Numbered from the stretch's first letter, positions 49,962 to 60,004 are shown. The stretch is 64,000 bases of DNA from Planctomycetota bacterium (GCA_019456145.1 VRUL01000005.1:149449-213448); one strand, 5' to 3'. The notes: a model not told the origin generated them from the letters alone. Numbers and translations are program-made.

Positions 49962-51143
49962 CTAAAAAGTTTTGACTGGGACCTCGGCGCCGTTTTTTTC
50001 AGCCGAAACGTATGCGCTATATATCGTTGAGATACAGTCTGCCGCCAGGTTGCTATCGCTTTCCACTGGCTCGCCATAAGCTACGGTCCTGTAGAACGCA
50101 TCGATTTCCTGTGGATAGCCCGTGAACCAGTCCTCGTCGGGTGAGGGATTCGACCAGCCCTGCTTTGTGCCGATCTTTTCAACTATATAGATATCTTCAA
50201 AGTTTTTTTCCACAGGATTGTATGTCTGTATTGCTGTGTTTGGGTTGATATTACAGAGAGTCCGGTGGTTGTTGGCTGCGATTTCGAGCCAGTTGTGGAC
50301 GCCGCCCAAAACAATCTCTGAAGCGAAAATATCCGCGATCGTACCGTCTTCGAACACAACATGCATTAACGAGAAGTCCTCGATATCGCAGTAGTCGGCG
50401 CGAAGGTGTCCCTTGTCCTCGAAATCTTTCAGACGTGTCAGTGCGTGTGTTCGACAGGAGACGGCCCTGGGGCGGATTGGCTTGTTGTTTCGTGCTTTCC
50501 CCTCCACACGCTTTAGATAAAGCGCCCCCGTCAACGGATGACAGCCCTTGCCTATAGCCGAGCCGCCTCCGGAATATTTCCAGTAAGCGTAGGTCGCGGC
50601 GTGCGAGCCTGAGTGCGCCTCTTCGCCGTGAATCCAGAGTATCTGTGCGCCGGTCTTCTCTATTATCTCCCGCTCTTTTTGAATCGAGGGTGCATAAACC
50701 CAGTTCTCTGCATAGAGAATTTTGCCCTTGCTCTTGGATTCGGCGTCGAGCATCCGCTCGATGCTTGCCAGGGCATTATCCAGCGCGGTCTGCTTGGCAA
50801 AAGTGTCCCCGTTAAAATCCTCCGAGCCGTCACCGAAGTAACCTGTAAGCGGCTTTTCCACGATGGCGAACTTGTTGTGCTCCAGAGCCGCGACTGCAAT
50901 CGATTCGTGAACGACAGGCGGCGTGCAGACATGAATGACGTCCACCTTGTCCATGAGTTCATCCAGAGTCTTATAAAACTGGATCCCCCGTTCTTTGGCA
51001 TATGCGGAGCCTTGCTCGGCGTTGATATCAAACATTCCGGCGATTTCAACGTTCGTGCTGTGCACTCTGTTTATGCATTCAAAATGAAATTTTGCGGCAA
51101 AGCCTGACCCGACAATACCGGTACGAATGGTTTTCTTGTCCAT
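49962..51143 (-). CDS. Gfo/Idh/MocA-family oxidoreductase
   Basis: 393 residues. N-terminal Rossmann fold ('RTGIVGSGFAAKFHFECINR', then 'VDVIHVCTPPVVHESIAVAALEHNKFAIVEKPL' with the family EKP motif near residue 97). The C-terminal beta-sheet domain carries 'SGGGSAIGKGCHPLTGALYL', with the GxxxDxxxH catalytic-region His preserved as GCH, and 'FEDGTIADIFASE'. It oxidises a sugar or inositol-like substrate with NAD(P). It is the upstream gene of the operon ending at 43590. AAGGA site before the ATG. Confidence 0.9.
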   Translation of the reverse strand: MDKKTIRTGIVGSGFAAKFHFECINRVHSTNVEIAGMFDINAEQGSAYAKERGIQFYKTLDELMDKVDVIHVCTPPVVHESIAVAALEHNKFAIVEKPLTGYFGDGSEDFNGDTFAKQTALDNALASIERMLDAESKSKGKILYAENWVYAPSIQKEREIIEKTGAQILWIHGEEAHSGSHAATYAYWKYSGGGSAIGKGCHPLTGALYLKRVEGKARNNKPIRPRAVSCRTHALTRLKDFEDKGHLRADYCDIEDFSLMHVVFEDGTIADIFASEIVLGGVHNWLEIAANNHRTLCNINPNTAIQTYNPVEKNFEDIYIVEKIGTKQGWSNPSPDEDWFTGYPQEIDAFYRTVAYGEPVESDSNLAADCISTIYSAYVSAEKNGAEVPVKTF

Positions 51144-51187
51144 ACAAGCTATCCTTTCTCAAAAATTCAAAATTGTGGTTTCCCTTC

Positions 51188-53617
51188 CTACTGGTGTTTA
51201 CGAATTGTGCGTAGTGGCAGAGCGCCTCGTGAGCTTATTCGGCTGCCGAAGACCTGTATACTGCGCAACTGTCCGCGAAATTGACGGTCTTTGCCGTGCC
51301 GCTGTATGCTTTCGTTATAGTTGCCGATCGTCAATGTTCCGCTACCTTTGCCCGTCTGGCCGCGATTGTAGGTTGTTGTGCGATCGAGTTTAGCGGCCGT
51401 ATCGGCGGCGCCAAAGTACCAGTGGATGTTGTTTTTTGTTTTTGTTGCGTCGTAAGTGACGGCAAAGAAGATCCATTGACCGATACGGAGCTTTTTCGGC
51501 GAGCTGTCGTTTGGGTTACGGTCAGGCCATTCGTTGACGGCAAGCCGCAGCCGCCCATCCTGTAAACAAACCAGATCCAATCCTGAACGGTTGTAGTTCA
51601 GGTTGAAGGCAATGCGGTTTCCTCCGCTTCCAATCTTCAGGCTGGAAGGATTCGCCCAGCCCATTATGGTGAAAGACCGCAATCTTTCCAGGGCCTCAAT
51701 CGGTTTGTCCCCGACAGAAATCCATTTCCACGGCTCGCCATCCCCGAAATCATACGTGCCGTTTTTCGACCGCATAATCCTGCCGTGAAGCTTTGTGCGG
51801 GGACTATCACCATCTTTGAATCCGACTCGCACTATAGGTGAGTCGGTCGGCCTATCTACAGCGATAGAAAGCACGGTACTGGCCGAGAGCCCGGCTTTGT
51901 TGGTCACGGTTAGCATTGCAGTATAAAGTCCCGGCTCTTTGTAGGTATGCTGGGGATTACTTTTGGATGAGGAGGTTCCGTCTCCGAATGCCCACCGGCA
52001 TGGCAGTTTGGTCGGCGTCGAGAACTTCACTTTGAGAGGTGCTATACCTTCGGTAGGATTGGCGGATGCCTTTGCTTCCGGCCGTATTGTTTCACCAGGT
52101 CCGTAAAGGGATAAACGAAGAACGTAGTTGGCTTTCGGCGGAGTAAAGCTGAACTTGCCGGGCGATGCGCTTCCCAGAGAGCTAATCGTCATGTTCCACG
52201 TATCAATGCCGTCAATCTTGTATGGTCTTGAGCCGGGAAGCTTTAGGGTTATTGCCGTTGGACTGGTGAAGTAGACAAAATAAAGCTCTCCGTGCTTAGA
52301 AAGGATATAATTGCCGGCCGAAAGCTCGCCAGGCATCATCTCTGAAAAGGGAGCCGGCTCCATGATTTTCTTCAGGAACGCTATTCTCGCAGGACTTTGC
52401 CCGCGGAGCACACCACCCTTTGACCACCATAGCAGGTCTTTAGGGTGCCGGTAAGTTTCACCGTGCCCGACATAGCAGCCGCCAATGGTTCCCAGCCAGA
52501 ATCTGTGGACAAGTTCTTGGGCAGTGATATTTCCCCAGCCCTGGGGGATGTTACCTTCGTATTTGCATTCATCGTATATAATCGGTTTTTTATATTTGTC
52601 GCGCCATTCTCTGCCTCTGGCAAGGTCCGAACTCTGGATGCTGGCGTGCGTGACCCAGGTTTTGTTGTGGTCGTAGAAGCCGCGGCAGTTGTGGATACCG
52701 CGCATACGCTGGTATGGGTCGGATTTTTGAACGATTTGGAAGAAGCGGTCCCAGTCTGCCATTTTTTTTGCCTTCATCAAATCGTACTCGTTTGCAAAGG
52801 ACCACCATACGTTTCGATAGGCCGCTAATCGGGCCACGATGTAGCGCAGATAGCTGTCATCGGTTTTGGCGTTCATCTTCGCATAGTCCCAGCGGTCGTA
52901 GGGATGAAAAAGAATGATATCGGCTTCAATCCCAAGATCGCCCAGGTCTGCAACTCGCTGCTCAAAGTGCCGAAAGAATTCCGGATTGAATCGACTATAA
53001 TCCCAGTCTTTCAGCGGTTTTCCCTCAAACGGATAATACTTTGGCTCGTTCTTGTTATAAGTATAGTTCTTGGGAAAGACGCACATTCGCATCTTATTAA
53101 AGGGAGCTTTCTTTAGCGTTTCCAGCGTTTGCTCTTCCATCGCAATTCCCTGGTGGGCCCAGGCATAGCAGGTCGTGCCGATTTGAAAATAAGGTGTACC
53201 GTCGGCGTATGCCAGGTGCCAGGTTTTGTGGACGCCAACGGGGCCGTGATTGCCCGGCGATGGTTTGATGCAGGTGAATTTGCCCTTTTTGCCGTCGAGT
53301 TCTCTACGGCTGCTCCTTGTCACATACGTCCATTGGCCGAGCGCATCCGGCATAAAACGGATACGATAGATGCCGTCACCGTCGTAGAATCCTTCCGGCT
53401 CGAAAACTCGCCCATTCTGCTTGAATTCGGCGCTCAACTTCACATCGACAAAAGGATTCCCCCCGGATGGTCCGCTCAGCGATAACTCAAAAATCCCCCA
53501 ACGCTCAACCGTATCGGAGACTGTCTTTGCTTTTGCTGTAGGGGCTGCAAGCAGCATTACAAGTGCGATAAGCACAGATATAGCAGGTCCCCGATTTAAG
53601 TAAATTTGCCGTGCCAT
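51188..53617 (-). CDS. Secreted DUF5060/apiosidase-like glycoside hydrolase with PKD and LamG modules
   Basis: 809 residues. Signal peptide about 1-30, DUF5060 beta-sandwich about 35-120 ('ERWGIFELSLSGPSGGNPF', 'EGFYDGDGIYRIRFMPDALGQWTY'), then a DUF4038/GH140-like TIM barrel about 130-420. Candidate acidic residues are 'WWSFANEYDLM' and 'KPIIYDECKYEGN'. DUF5605-like beta segments follow to about 500. A PKD domain (about 505-590, 'WAFGDGTSSS', 'HTYKEPGLYTAMLTV') and a LamG/concanavalin-like domain (about 600-795) end it. Likely attacks a branched plant or algal glycan. Probably a separate unit from the Gfo/Idh operon 44 bp downstream, or its first gene. Confidence 0.85.
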   Translation of the reverse strand: MARQIYLNRGPAISVLIALVMLLAAPTAKAKTVSDTVERWGIFELSLSGPSGGNPFVDVKLSAEFKQNGRVFEPEGFYDGDGIYRIRFMPDALGQWTYVTRSSRRELDGKKGKFTCIKPSPGNHGPVGVHKTWHLAYADGTPYFQIGTTCYAWAHQGIAMEEQTLETLKKAPFNKMRMCVFPKNYTYNKNEPKYYPFEGKPLKDWDYSRFNPEFFRHFEQRVADLGDLGIEADIILFHPYDRWDYAKMNAKTDDSYLRYIVARLAAYRNVWWSFANEYDLMKAKKMADWDRFFQIVQKSDPYQRMRGIHNCRGFYDHNKTWVTHASIQSSDLARGREWRDKYKKPIIYDECKYEGNIPQGWGNITAQELVHRFWLGTIGGCYVGHGETYRHPKDLLWWSKGGVLRGQSPARIAFLKKIMEPAPFSEMMPGELSAGNYILSKHGELYFVYFTSPTAITLKLPGSRPYKIDGIDTWNMTISSLGSASPGKFSFTPPKANYVLRLSLYGPGETIRPEAKASANPTEGIAPLKVKFSTPTKLPCRWAFGDGTSSSKSNPQHTYKEPGLYTAMLTVTNKAGLSASTVLSIAVDRPTDSPIVRVGFKDGDSPRTKLHGRIMRSKNGTYDFGDGEPWKWISVGDKPIEALERLRSFTIMGWANPSSLKIGSGGNRIAFNLNYNRSGLDLVCLQDGRLRLAVNEWPDRNPNDSSPKKLRIGQWIFFAVTYDATKTKNNIHWYFGAADTAAKLDRTTTYNRGQTGKGSGTLTIGNYNESIQRHGKDRQFRGQLRSIQVFGSRISSRGALPLRTIRKHQ

Positions 53618-53799
53618 TTGCTTGTCCTTTCCGGAGTTACACTCCAGTCTGTTTGGAGGATACGTAAACCGACAGGATTTTACATTGACCGGCCGAAATA
53701 ATCAAGCCCGCCTCTGACGGATTTAATCTTGTAAAAATGCGTTCAGGCCTTTATATTCGTATGTACTATTTGCTTAAAGAGATGTGTAGGAGTGTAAAA

Positions 53800-54597
53800 A
53801 TGAAGTCTAAACTGATAGTTTGCGGCGCCGCCGGCCGGATGGGCAAGCGCATCCTTTCATTGGCTGTCGAGGCGGGCGAGTTGGATATTATTGCGGCAAT
53901 CGAAGATCAGGGCCACCCTGATATTGGAAAAGACGCCGGTCTTGTGGCGGGCACGGGGCCGGTTAATGTTAAGCTCGACAGCATTTATCCGGCCGAGGCC
54001 GACGTGGTAATTGACTTCTCACAGCCTGCTGCGGCAGATAAGACCATTGACTATTGCAGAGAAAGTAGTGCAGCACTTGTGCTCGGCACTACCGGGCTCA
54101 GCGATGAGCAGCGAGAAAAAATAAAGACTGCTTCGGAAAAAATTCCCGTCATATATGGAACCAATATGAGCGTGGGGATGAACGTCCTATTCTCATTGGT
54201 TGGCAAAGTAGCCTCGATGCTTGGCGAAGAATATGATATAGAGATAATCGAGCAGCACCATCGCTTCAAAAAAGATGCTCCGAGTGGAAGTGCCCTTACC
54301 TTAGCTGAGAATATTTGCTCTTCGACCGGCAGAAAATTTCCGGGTTCACTTGTCCACGGGAGAAGCGGCAAAGACGCCCTGAGGGAAAAGGGCACCATCG
54401 GTGTACATGCCATTCGGGCCGGCGATATTACCGGCATTCATTCGGTGACCTTTGGCACGCTTGGTGAAAAGCTGACGCTAAACCACACCGCACATAGCAG
54501 GGACACCTTTGCACTTGGGGCGCTGCGTGCAGCCAAATGGCTCATCGGTAAGAAACCGGCTTTATATTCTATGGCCGACGTCCTGGGTATTGCGTGA
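53800..54597 (+). CDS. dapB: 4-hydroxy-tetrahydrodipicolinate reductase
   Basis: 265 residues from ATG 53800 (AGGAG 7 nt upstream); the open frame from 53737 only adds unrelated residues. 'LIVCGAAGRMGKRILSLA' is the NAD(P)-binding start, 'LVLGTTGLSDEQ' follows, and 'IIEQHHRFKKDAPSGSAL' is the catalytic HH..K.DAPSG block. It reduces the dapA product on the way to diaminopimelate and lysine, consistent with a peptidoglycan-containing cell. No other dap gene is near. Confidence 0.95.
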   Translation: MKSKLIVCGAAGRMGKRILSLAVEAGELDIIAAIEDQGHPDIGKDAGLVAGTGPVNVKLDSIYPAEADVVIDFSQPAAADKTIDYCRESSAALVLGTTGLSDEQREKIKTASEKIPVIYGTNMSVGMNVLFSLVGKVASMLGEEYDIEIIEQHHRFKKDAPSGSALTLAENICSSTGRKFPGSLVHGRSGKDALREKGTIGVHAIRAGDITGIHSVTFGTLGEKLTLNHTAHSRDTFALGALRAAKWLIGKKPALYSMADVLGIA

Positions 54598-54630
54598 TTG
54601 AAAGTATTAGCGGATATCAAAGTTAACTTG

Positions 54631-54658
54631 TTGATTCTTGTCGTGATTGAGTTATAAT
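54631..54658 (+). promoter_or_regulatory. Candidate promoter of the ADP-ribosylglycohydrolase gene
   Basis: TTGATT, 16-bp spacer, perfect TATAAT at 54653-54658, giving a leader of about 155 nt before the start at 54823. Confidence 0.5.
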
Positions 54659-54822
54659 ATCAACGATCTCGGATGTCGGGCGCACGTGTAACTATAACGT
54701 TTTTTTAGCTCTTTCCGGAGGTGGGTATTGTTTGATTGGCACTGTCAGAAGTGGAGAAGGAATTATAGGGTTATATATATAGAGAGATGAACACATATCA
54801 ATCTTTAGAAAGGAGCAATGTT

Positions 54823-56520
54823 ATGCGCAGGTTAATTGCAATGATGATGGTGATGATTTTTGTTATTTCCACACACATTTCGGTCACGCAAGCCAAGCCA
54901 AAATTTCGCCGACTTCCGGTGAAAGAGTATGTTGACAAGATGAAAGCCGGCTGGATCGGCCAAATGGCCGGCGTCGGCTGGGGAGGCCCGACCGAGTTTC
55001 GTTACACAGGGCGAATCATACCGGCCGACAAGATGCCAAAGTGGCATCCCAACATGATCAATCAGTTCGGTCAGGATGACATTTATGTCGAGATGACTTT
55101 CCTGCGGTCACTGGAACTCTACGGGATGGATGTCCCTATCCGGCAGGCAGGCATCGATTTTGCCAACAGCCGCTACTCTCTTTGGCACGCAAACAATGCA
55201 GGCCGGTCACTTCTTCGAAGCGGTATTGCTCCGCCGGATTCAGGCCATCCCCAGTTTAATAAACATGCCGATGACATTGACTACCAGATTGAGGCCGATT
55301 ATGCCGGCCTAATAGCCCCCGGCCTGCCCAATGTGGCCATTAGGCTCGGCGAAACGTTCGGACGCCTGATGAACTATGGTGACGGCCTTTACGGCGGTCA
55401 GTTTGTAGGAGGAATGTATTCCGAGGCCTTCTTCGATGATGACATCGTAAAGATTATCCGAGCCGGCCTTAAATGCATCCCCAGGGACAGCCAGTACGCA
55501 GAATGCATCCGCGATCTCCTCAAGTGGTATAAACAAAATCCCGACGACTGGCAGAAGACCTGGGACCTTGTGGAAGAAAAGTACCACAAGGACCCCAAAT
55601 ACACCCATAGTATATGCGGTCGACCGGGCGGAAAGAATGCCGGCAGCATCGATGCGAAACTCAACGGCGCATACATCGTGATGGGCCTGCTATATGGCAA
55701 AGGCGACTTCGACAAGACTATCGTCATCTCGACCCGCTGCGGGCAGGACTCTGACTGCAATCCGTCGAACTCCGGCGGGGTGCTGTTTACGACAGTCGGT
55801 TTTGAAAAAATCCCCGATAAATTTAAATCCGCTCTGAATCCTGAAGGCAAGTTCAGCCACACACCGTACAACTTTCCAACTCTAATCAAAGTGTGTGAAA
55901 AACTCGTCCGCCAGTCCGTGATCAGATCTGGTGGGCGCATCGAGAAAGACGACAAAGGCCGGGAAGTCTTCGTAATTCCCGTACAAAAGGCCAAACCTAC
56001 CAAATTAGAGAAGTCCTGGAAGCCGGGCCCCATTGCCAACAGTCGTTTCACCAAAGAAGAAATGGCTAAGATTACTGCTACCGCTGGAAAGGATTTATCT
56101 AAGGCAATCTCTAAGTTCACGCCGGGCTGGAAGGTGGCTAAGTGCGGCGGGGATATGAGCCCGGGGCTTCGCGCCGAGTGGGGTGGTAAGAAGAATGTCC
56201 TGATGTCGCATCCTTTGAGCCGTACTATCGGCTGCGTGCTGTCAAAGAAGGTTAAAATCCCTGCTGGTAAAAAGACAACGCTTCGGCTGATTGTCGGCCA
56301 TCACCCTGACGGCGACTGGAAGCTGCTCGTTAAGGCCGATGGCAAAATGCTGCTTAAGAAGTCTGTAGGCAGGGATACGGCCGAAAACGGATGGATGCAG
56401 GTCGATGTGGCTCTCTCGGCATACGCTGGTAAAGAAATCAAGCTGGAGCTTGTGAACCAGCCGAGTGGTTGGAAATTTGAGGCAGCCTATTGGGCAAAAA
56501 TTGAGCTTATAAGCGAATAG
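54823..56520 (+). CDS. Exported ADP-ribosylglycohydrolase-family protein with C-terminal beta domain
   Basis: 565 residues from ATG 54823 (AGGAG 7 nt upstream; the ATG at 54787 has no site). A signal peptide spans about 1-25. Residues about 30-370 match the ADP-ribosylglycohydrolase fold: 'KMKAGWIGQMAGVGWGGPTEF', 'FGQDDIYVEMTFLRSLE' with the first metal acid group, 'GGQFVGGMYSEAFF' and 'STRCGQDSDCNPSNSGGVL' with the second Asp pair. Residues about 430-565 form a jelly-roll-like domain ('TTLRLIVGHHPDGDWKLLVKADG'). Exported ARH-fold proteins with such tails are frequent in planctomycetes and probably act on glycosides rather than ADP-ribose. Confidence 0.85.
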   Translation: MRRLIAMMMVMIFVISTHISVTQAKPKFRRLPVKEYVDKMKAGWIGQMAGVGWGGPTEFRYTGRIIPADKMPKWHPNMINQFGQDDIYVEMTFLRSLELYGMDVPIRQAGIDFANSRYSLWHANNAGRSLLRSGIAPPDSGHPQFNKHADDIDYQIEADYAGLIAPGLPNVAIRLGETFGRLMNYGDGLYGGQFVGGMYSEAFFDDDIVKIIRAGLKCIPRDSQYAECIRDLLKWYKQNPDDWQKTWDLVEEKYHKDPKYTHSICGRPGGKNAGSIDAKLNGAYIVMGLLYGKGDFDKTIVISTRCGQDSDCNPSNSGGVLFTTVGFEKIPDKFKSALNPEGKFSHTPYNFPTLIKVCEKLVRQSVIRSGGRIEKDDKGREVFVIPVQKAKPTKLEKSWKPGPIANSRFTKEEMAKITATAGKDLSKAISKFTPGWKVAKCGGDMSPGLRAEWGGKKNVLMSHPLSRTIGCVLSKKVKIPAGKKTTLRLIVGHHPDGDWKLLVKADGKMLLKKSVGRDTAENGWMQVDVALSAYAGKEIKLELVNQPSGWKFEAAYWAKIELISE

Positions 56521-56564
56521 AACACCTATTTACGGCTTGTGTTTTGGTCTTGGCTGTTCTTCTT

Positions 56565-58553
56565 CTATTTTCGCTGCTGGGCTATTTGCCATTCGTAAAT
56601 TGATGGTATGGTGGGCTTTGGTCTCGGTGCGTTAGCAAGTGGGAAACTCTGGTTGTCCTTAAGCAATATCGGTTTGCCACTGCCGGCAGCAATCTTGCCA
56701 TTGCCGCCGTATAAGTGGTTGCCGGTTATCTCAACGCCGATGCAATCCGGCGAGGACAGAACGACCATAGGCGAGGATTTATCCTTGAGTATGAATACAT
56801 TGCCCTTGATGATATGGTCGAAGCTCGCGGTTTTCGCGAACACGCCGTGGCCTTTTTGAACCGTGAAGCGGTTGTGAAGAATCATCCAGTTTTCATTCAT
56901 GCCGCCCATCCACAAGCCTGTCTTTACTGAGCTGATGTCACAGTTATAAACAACATTTCGCGGACCGTTGGGACCATGGGCTGTGTCCCCTGGTGGCGAG
57001 GCCCACATTCCGAAACCGTAACCGCCGTGACCGGTTACCGATTTGATGACACACTGCTCAATGAGGTTCTCATTCGTCCATCCTGAGTGCCATTGTCCGT
57101 CGCTATCGTGAAAGATACTTTGCCGGATGACGTTTCCGCTTGCCGCCCACTGGAATAGGGGTGCATGACGCATCTTGAAGGTTTCGATGTTCTCAATCAG
57201 GCAGTCCCAGCATCGGTCCCAGCCTGTGTAGGCCGTGCCGCCCCCGCCCTTGAACCAGGCATCATCGAAGATGCAATCGCGAATCTCACACCACTTCGCC
57301 ATTTGGCCATATACAGGAAAACGGCCGCACATCTTCACCTTGACGCCCTTCGCCCAGCAGTTCCAGCCGTGGTGGAACAGCACGCTGCTGATCCACAGAT
57401 TTTGAGTCTGCTCTATGTATAAGTCTTCAATCCCGCAGTGCTGGATGGGTACGACCTTCCGGACGAAAGCACCGTCAACAGTCGGAAACTCGATGCGAAG
57501 CGGCTGGTCAATGGTAATAGTGTTGCCTTCGATCTTTTTGATGGAAACCTCATAACAGCGGTATAGTCCCCATTTGCAGGCGTTTTTTGTGAGTTTGTTC
57601 CAGCGAGCTGTGGCAGGTGCTTCGAGGTAAAGGCAATCGCCGGGCTTTAGGCCTTGTGCACTTTGGAGTGTCAGTTTAAGATCGCCGCGTTTGCCGTCTT
57701 GGCCCAGTTTGATTTTCCTGCCGACCTGACCGCGCCCCTGAAATGTAATGGCGGCCAGGTTGCTGGGGACAGAACGGCGGTCAATAAAAGATGAGTCCAG
57801 GACAACTGCAATCCGGCCTGTAAGTTTCGTTCCGTTCCTGTATTCTGCTATGCCCTTGAGGGTGTGTGGACCATTTGCGAGTTTACTGATGATTTCCCGG
57901 CCGGTTATTGCACAGGCAAAACTATTACCCGAATGTTTACTCCGATCCCATCTCTTAATCACCACATCATCGGCCATGATTGTCATTTTCATAAGCCCGG
58001 CAGGGCGACAGTGTATCTCAATGCGGGTGTCTTTACCCACACGACTTCCCGGTGCAGGTGTGTAGAAGCCGACACCGTTTTCAGGTATCGTATAGCGGAA
58101 GATCAGTTTGGTTCTGTTCCTGCCCCGGCCTCGAATCACCACATTGTCGTGGCCGACAGTCACCGGTCGGTCCAGATAATATGTCCCTTCACTGAGCACC
58201 ACGGCCCCGCCCCCATTCTCGCCGGCTGCCCGACAGGCCCGGTCAAGGGCGGCCGAATCGTCCAGATCATCGTTTGGTTTACCGCCGAAATTTTCGATAG
58301 TAGTGAAGGCTTTTACTGAGGGTATGCCGCCCTGGACGCCGCATTTTGTCCAATTGGGGTATACCAGGCCGTCGGGTCCCACAACGTCAGCGGGAGTAAG
58401 TCGGCCACTCTCATGCGGCTTGATTTTGTACTGACCTTCCCACGGCGGGCTTATCTTTTGGTTTGCAGCGGCTGCCACAGCGAAAACGCCAACAACGGTT
58501 ATCAAACCAACAATCCGATAGTATCCTGGTAAACGTAGAGTTTTGAATAGCAT
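56565..58553 (-). CDS. Secreted right-handed beta-helix (pectate-lyase-like) protein
   Basis: 662 residues. Signal peptide about 1-30. 'TTIENFGGKPNDDLDDSAALDRACRAAGENGGGAVVLSEGTYYLDRPVTVG' type N-terminal region (about 85-135) is the Pectate_lyase_3/GH55-like beta-helix start. A beta-sandwich-like insertion follows (about 165-265), then the helix proper (about 350-640) with repeating 'IENIETFKMRHAPLFQWAASGNVIRQSIFHDSDG' turns. No catalytic set is identified. It converges with the ARH gene (44 bp between stops) and lies 66 bp downstream of murA. Confidence 0.85.
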   Translation of the reverse strand: MLFKTLRLPGYYRIVGLITVVGVFAVAAAANQKISPPWEGQYKIKPHESGRLTPADVVGPDGLVYPNWTKCGVQGGIPSVKAFTTIENFGGKPNDDLDDSAALDRACRAAGENGGGAVVLSEGTYYLDRPVTVGHDNVVIRGRGRNRTKLIFRYTIPENGVGFYTPAPGSRVGKDTRIEIHCRPAGLMKMTIMADDVVIKRWDRSKHSGNSFACAITGREIISKLANGPHTLKGIAEYRNGTKLTGRIAVVLDSSFIDRRSVPSNLAAITFQGRGQVGRKIKLGQDGKRGDLKLTLQSAQGLKPGDCLYLEAPATARWNKLTKNACKWGLYRCYEVSIKKIEGNTITIDQPLRIEFPTVDGAFVRKVVPIQHCGIEDLYIEQTQNLWISSVLFHHGWNCWAKGVKVKMCGRFPVYGQMAKWCEIRDCIFDDAWFKGGGGTAYTGWDRCWDCLIENIETFKMRHAPLFQWAASGNVIRQSIFHDSDGQWHSGWTNENLIEQCVIKSVTGHGGYGFGMWASPPGDTAHGPNGPRNVVYNCDISSVKTGLWMGGMNENWMILHNRFTVQKGHGVFAKTASFDHIIKGNVFILKDKSSPMVVLSSPDCIGVEITGNHLYGGNGKIAAGSGKPILLKDNQSFPLANAPRPKPTIPSIYEWQIAQQRK

Positions 58554-58619
58554 CTTTAAAGTTACCTATTTCTTTTCTTTGATTTCCTGCAACACAAGTT
58601 TGTTGCCAAAGCGATTCTA

Positions 58620-59888
58620 TCAGTCACTTTCACGGGTGATTTTTGCACCGACGGGATTTAATCTTTCCTCGATTTTTTCATAGCCGCGGTCAATGTGATA
58701 GACCCTGTTAACAATAGTAGTTCCTTCGGCAGCCATACCGGCAAGCACCAGTGCCGCTGAGGCCCGCAGGTCCGAAGCCATTACCGGAGCGGCTATTAGC
58801 TTCTTTACACCGGCTATAATGACGGCCGCGCTTTCCTTGCGTAAATTTGCTGCCATTCGATTTAATTCGGCAACGTGCATGAATCTATCGGGAAATATCT
58901 TTTCAATGATGATGCTATTGCCGTCGGCCAGTGATAGAAGAGCCATCAACTGTGCCTGCAAATCAGTGGGAAAACCGGGATAGGGCTGGGTAGTGATGTC
59001 ACCAGTCTTTATGGGGCCCTTGCGGGTAACAACACAGCCGTCGCTTGTGGCGTCAATTGTTATACCGGTATTTCTGAGCTTGTCGACAACGGCCATCATA
59101 TCATCGAGTCTACAGTTGTGCAGGTGCAGTTCGCCGGCCGTTATGGCGGCGGCAACCATAAAGGTGCCGGCCTCGATTCGATCTGGAATTACCTTGTATT
59201 CGGCCGGCTGCAGCTCCTTTACACCTTTAACGGTCAGCCGGGGTGAGCCGATGCCCGTTATCTTTGCGCCCATTTTATTTAGACAATTTGCCAGGTCAGC
59301 TATTTCCGGCTCACAGGCGGCCGATTCGATAATGGTTTTACCTTTTGCCAGTGTTGCGGCCATTAGCACATTTGCGGTGCCCAGGACGGTCGAGCCGAAC
59401 GCCCCCCCTAAAAAAATCTCTTTGCCTTTTAGGCCGTTAGGAGCCTCGGCGATAATATAGCCGTTTTTGAGATGGATTTTTGCGCCAAGCTCTTGTAGGC
59501 CCCTTACATGAATGTCAATTGGTCTGTCACCGATTGCGCACCCGCCCGGCATCGATACCTCCGCTCTGCCGCAGCGGGCGAGCAGCGGACCGAGTATGCA
59601 AATGCTGGCCCTCATCCTGCAGACGATTTCATATTCACCGACCGGATTATCTATCACAGTCGAATCTATGCATAAATCCCCGTTTGAGCTTCTACTAATC
59701 TTGCAGCCCAACTGGCTAAGCAATTGCCCACACACGGAAATATCAGAAAGATAAGGCACTGACGAAAGAGTCGATTTTCCGGCGGCCAAAATGGTAGCGG
59801 CCATTATCGGCAGGGATGCGTTCTTTGAGCCGTTTATGTTGACGCTGCCGGAAAGCCGGACCGGTCCTTCGATGCGAAATATGTCCAT
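58620..59888 (-). CDS. murA: UDP-N-acetylglucosamine 1-carboxyvinyltransferase
   Basis: 422 residues, normal length. 'GSVNINGSKNASLPIMAATILA' contains the conserved Lys-Asn, the active-site loop is 'VSMPGGCAIGDRPIDIH' with the fosfomycin-reactive Cys near 115, and 'GFPTDLQAQLMALLSLADG' and 'LRASAALVLAGMAAEGTTIV' follow. It starts peptidoglycan synthesis by adding enolpyruvate to UDP-GlcNAc. AAGGA lies 10 nt before the ATG. With dapB it shows that this organism makes peptidoglycan. Confidence 0.96.
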   Translation of the reverse strand: MDIFRIEGPVRLSGSVNINGSKNASLPIMAATILAAGKSTLSSVPYLSDISVCGQLLSQLGCKISRSSNGDLCIDSTVIDNPVGEYEIVCRMRASICILGPLLARCGRAEVSMPGGCAIGDRPIDIHVRGLQELGAKIHLKNGYIIAEAPNGLKGKEIFLGGAFGSTVLGTANVLMAATLAKGKTIIESAACEPEIADLANCLNKMGAKITGIGSPRLTVKGVKELQPAEYKVIPDRIEAGTFMVAAAITAGELHLHNCRLDDMMAVVDKLRNTGITIDATSDGCVVTRKGPIKTGDITTQPYPGFPTDLQAQLMALLSLADGNSIIIEKIFPDRFMHVAELNRMAANLRKESAAVIIAGVKKLIAAPVMASDLRASAALVLAGMAAEGTTIVNRVYHIDRGYEKIEERLNPVGAKITRESD

Positions 59889-60004
59889 AATCTATTTTCC
59901 TTGAAAAGGAGTCCCTATTTTGTAATACTTCGCAAAACAGTAGCCCAAACTGAACTAATATATTACAAAACAGCTTCGTTTTCAAGATTGAGAAATATAT
60001 ATCA

